The position numbers and the translations under genes are program-made. A stretch of 64,000 nt of DNA from assembly GCA_922989275.2 (NCBI GenBank), contig OV277868.1:46560216-46624215 (forward strand), written 5' to 3'. Source of the stretch: Gari tellinella (lineage: Eukaryota; Mollusca; Bivalvia; Cardiida; Psammobiidae). The notes beneath the pieces are model-generated. The model was not told the DNA's origin. It saw only the letters and a program-made list of their open reading frames with translations, and ran no database searches. Of this stretch, positions 62,745 through 64,000 are shown one piece after another. Within the stretch, counting starts at the first letter, position 1. Each line of letters starts with the position of its first letter.

Positions 62745-62968
62745 CAATGGAGAAAACGTTATTCTTTCCCGTTTAAACGCTAACGAAACCAAAACGCATC
62801 GCACTAAAATGTATAGGAAATGACAACTTATTGACAACTTTAATCTGAATGGCAAACAGTTTGGAGAAAATTCAGACGCCGTTGCTCCAAGTTTTTTGCA
62901 ATGAAAATCATAGATTTAGCGTAAACGCGTTTTTTGAGAAAGAATGACGAATAACGGCTTTTCCAATG
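62745..62968 (+). mobile_element. MITE-A, divergent older copy
   Basis: Termini CAATGGAGAAAACGTTATTC and CTTTTCCAATG; the interior keeps CCCGTTTAAACGC and GCGTAAACGCG; hairpin eroded. Upstream of the GH1 gene. Confidence 0.75.
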
Positions 62969-63232
62969 TAATCGTTATAGCACGCAAACAGTTTGGGGCC
63001 AGGCCAGAGTAACTCGGCGATCGTTGTGCCAATCGAAACCAAACAGTAGCACTTGAATTGAACTGTAATTCATCGTTTTTTCTTTCGTTTGTAAATCACC
63101 TATCTACTCTATTTCAAATAGATTGGCCTTTGAACGTTGAGTGAAATAACCTAGAGTAAATACGCCAAATCACGTCAGGAGAGAAATTGTCATTATTTCG
63201 AGCTGAATCGAAACGGACGGCAACTGCAATGC

Positions 63233-63475
63233 ATGTGGAGAGTGTGTAATTCTTTCCCAATAAACGCGTTTACGCTAAAACGTTTATTTCCACTGCAAAC
63301 AGTTTGGAGCCAGATCAGACGCCGGGTAACCCGGCGTCTGATCAGACTCCAAACTGTTTGCCACTCAGATCAAAATGAATAGTGAGAAATATCTAAAAAA
63401 AATGAAATTTTCTAGGTTTTAGTGCCATGCGTTTCGTTTGCGTTTAAACGGGAAAGAATAACGTTTTCTCCACTG
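63233..63475 (-). mobile_element. MITE-A, divergent older copy
   Basis: Left TIR eroded (ATGTGGAGAGTGTGTAATTC), right ACGTTTTCTCCACTG. Hairpin CGCCGGGTAACCCGGCG intact. Confidence 0.8.
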
Positions 63476-63776
63476 TATTGAAAGAAACAACACACGGCGT
63501 ACACGTTTGCAAAATGTGTCGTTTAAAATGACTCTCCGAGTAGATTTTGTATGTTTTATTCTTTAAAAAAAATATCACCAGCGTGTAAAACACTTTGGAT
63601 CCAGTTGAGCTGCCATCATGACATATTCTACTTCATCAAATTGGCGTTTGTTTTAATTTGTCAGCGTAACTTCTCTGTGACTTAAGTTATACAGGTAATG
63701 TAATGTTTGTCAAATAGTTTTGATCCTGTCCAGAATAACAATTATTTGCAAATAACCTATGTACAATGGTAAGGTA

Positions 63777-63860
63777 GTACAGTGAAACCCCTCTAAACCG
63801 GAACCTCTAAATACCGGAACTCTCTCTAAACCGGACAAACACTTTGGCCCCGTTTCAAAC
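63777..63860. mobile_element. Left end of an unnamed TIR element
   Basis: TACAGTGAAACCCCTCTAAAC with repeated CTCTAAACCGGA. A related scrap (CTCTCTAAACCGGACA) is at 13708-13724. Confidence 0.4.
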
Positions 63861-63871
63861 CCTTCTTTATT

Positions 63872-64000
63872 TTAACCCATTACACCATACATACGCCTTT
63901 TTTGCGACCTTGATTTATTCGTACGCTGAATATGTATAATCAGAAATAATTTCTATATTCTAGCATGTAACAGCTTAAAGCAGTTTGATAGTAAAGCAGA
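63872..64000. mobile_element. MITE-E copy cut by the window end
   Basis: TTAACCCATTACACCATAC, then AGCTTAAAGCAGTTTGATAG; the window ends before the hairpin loop. Confidence 0.7.

Overview
The window is eukaryotic, AT-rich, intron-dense and crowded with non-coding mobile elements. The mix suggests a marine invertebrate, most likely a bivalve mollusc: ~160-bp tandem units inside dispersed elements, many small hairpin MITEs, a CR1/L2-group LINE, a tRNA-derived SINE and hAT-like remnants. The species call is inference from repeat style only.

Genes. Two genes can be assembled, both on the minus strand. (1) A 16-exon gene (61887 down to 19831, about 42 kb) encodes a 946-residue secretory protein with two tandem glycoside hydrolase family 1 (GH1) domains, of the lactase-phlorizin hydrolase / beta-glucosidase type. 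All 15 junctions are GT-AG and in frame. Domain 1 (exons 1-8) has lost several active-site residues. Domain 2 (exons 9-16) keeps both catalytic glutamates. The seven intron phases within each domain are identical (1,0,0,1,1,2,1), which records an internal duplication of an already intron-bearing gene. (2) Downstream, a 3-exon gene (12053 down to 7838) encodes a 151-residue predicted type I membrane protein: signal peptide, cysteine-rich ectodomain ending in the CxxxxCN signature of the Ly6/uPAR (LU) three-finger fold, one transmembrane helix and a short tail. A doubtful exon lies at 1526-1793.

Mobile DNA. Introns and flanks are packed with short terminal-inverted-repeat elements. I name the families A to K for this report. 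MITE-A (246 bp, TA target duplication, 26-bp TIRs) has about 15 near-identical full copies. Families B, C, D and E have different termini, yet their central hairpins fall into just two homologous types, and one type also occurs in MITE-A and MITE-G. Larger elements are a 5'-truncated CR1/L2-like LINE with an intact RT frame (21945-24768), a frameshifted endonuclease/RT LINE (about 50980-54850), an RNase H fragment of another LINE (2436-2665), a SINE (4215-4455), an hAT-like element (46296-47329), an 855-bp element with ~75-bp TIRs (40758-41612), a ~1-kb element at 48881-49893, a ~5.1-kb foldback element (28130-33226), and tandem arrays at 10560-11515, 29780-31515, 42935-44292 and 59640-60440.

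Layout: 1-7.8 kb, repeats, SINE and LINE scraps; 7.8-12.1 kb, LU gene; 12.1-19.8 kb, MITEs; 19.8-61.9 kb, GH1 gene with all large elements in its introns; 61.9-64 kb, upstream region with degenerate MITEs. Elements reach right up to the exons: one starts 5 bp after the GH1 stop codon, one ends 5 bp from a donor GT, and one lies 2 bp from an acceptor AG and supplies its pyrimidine tract.
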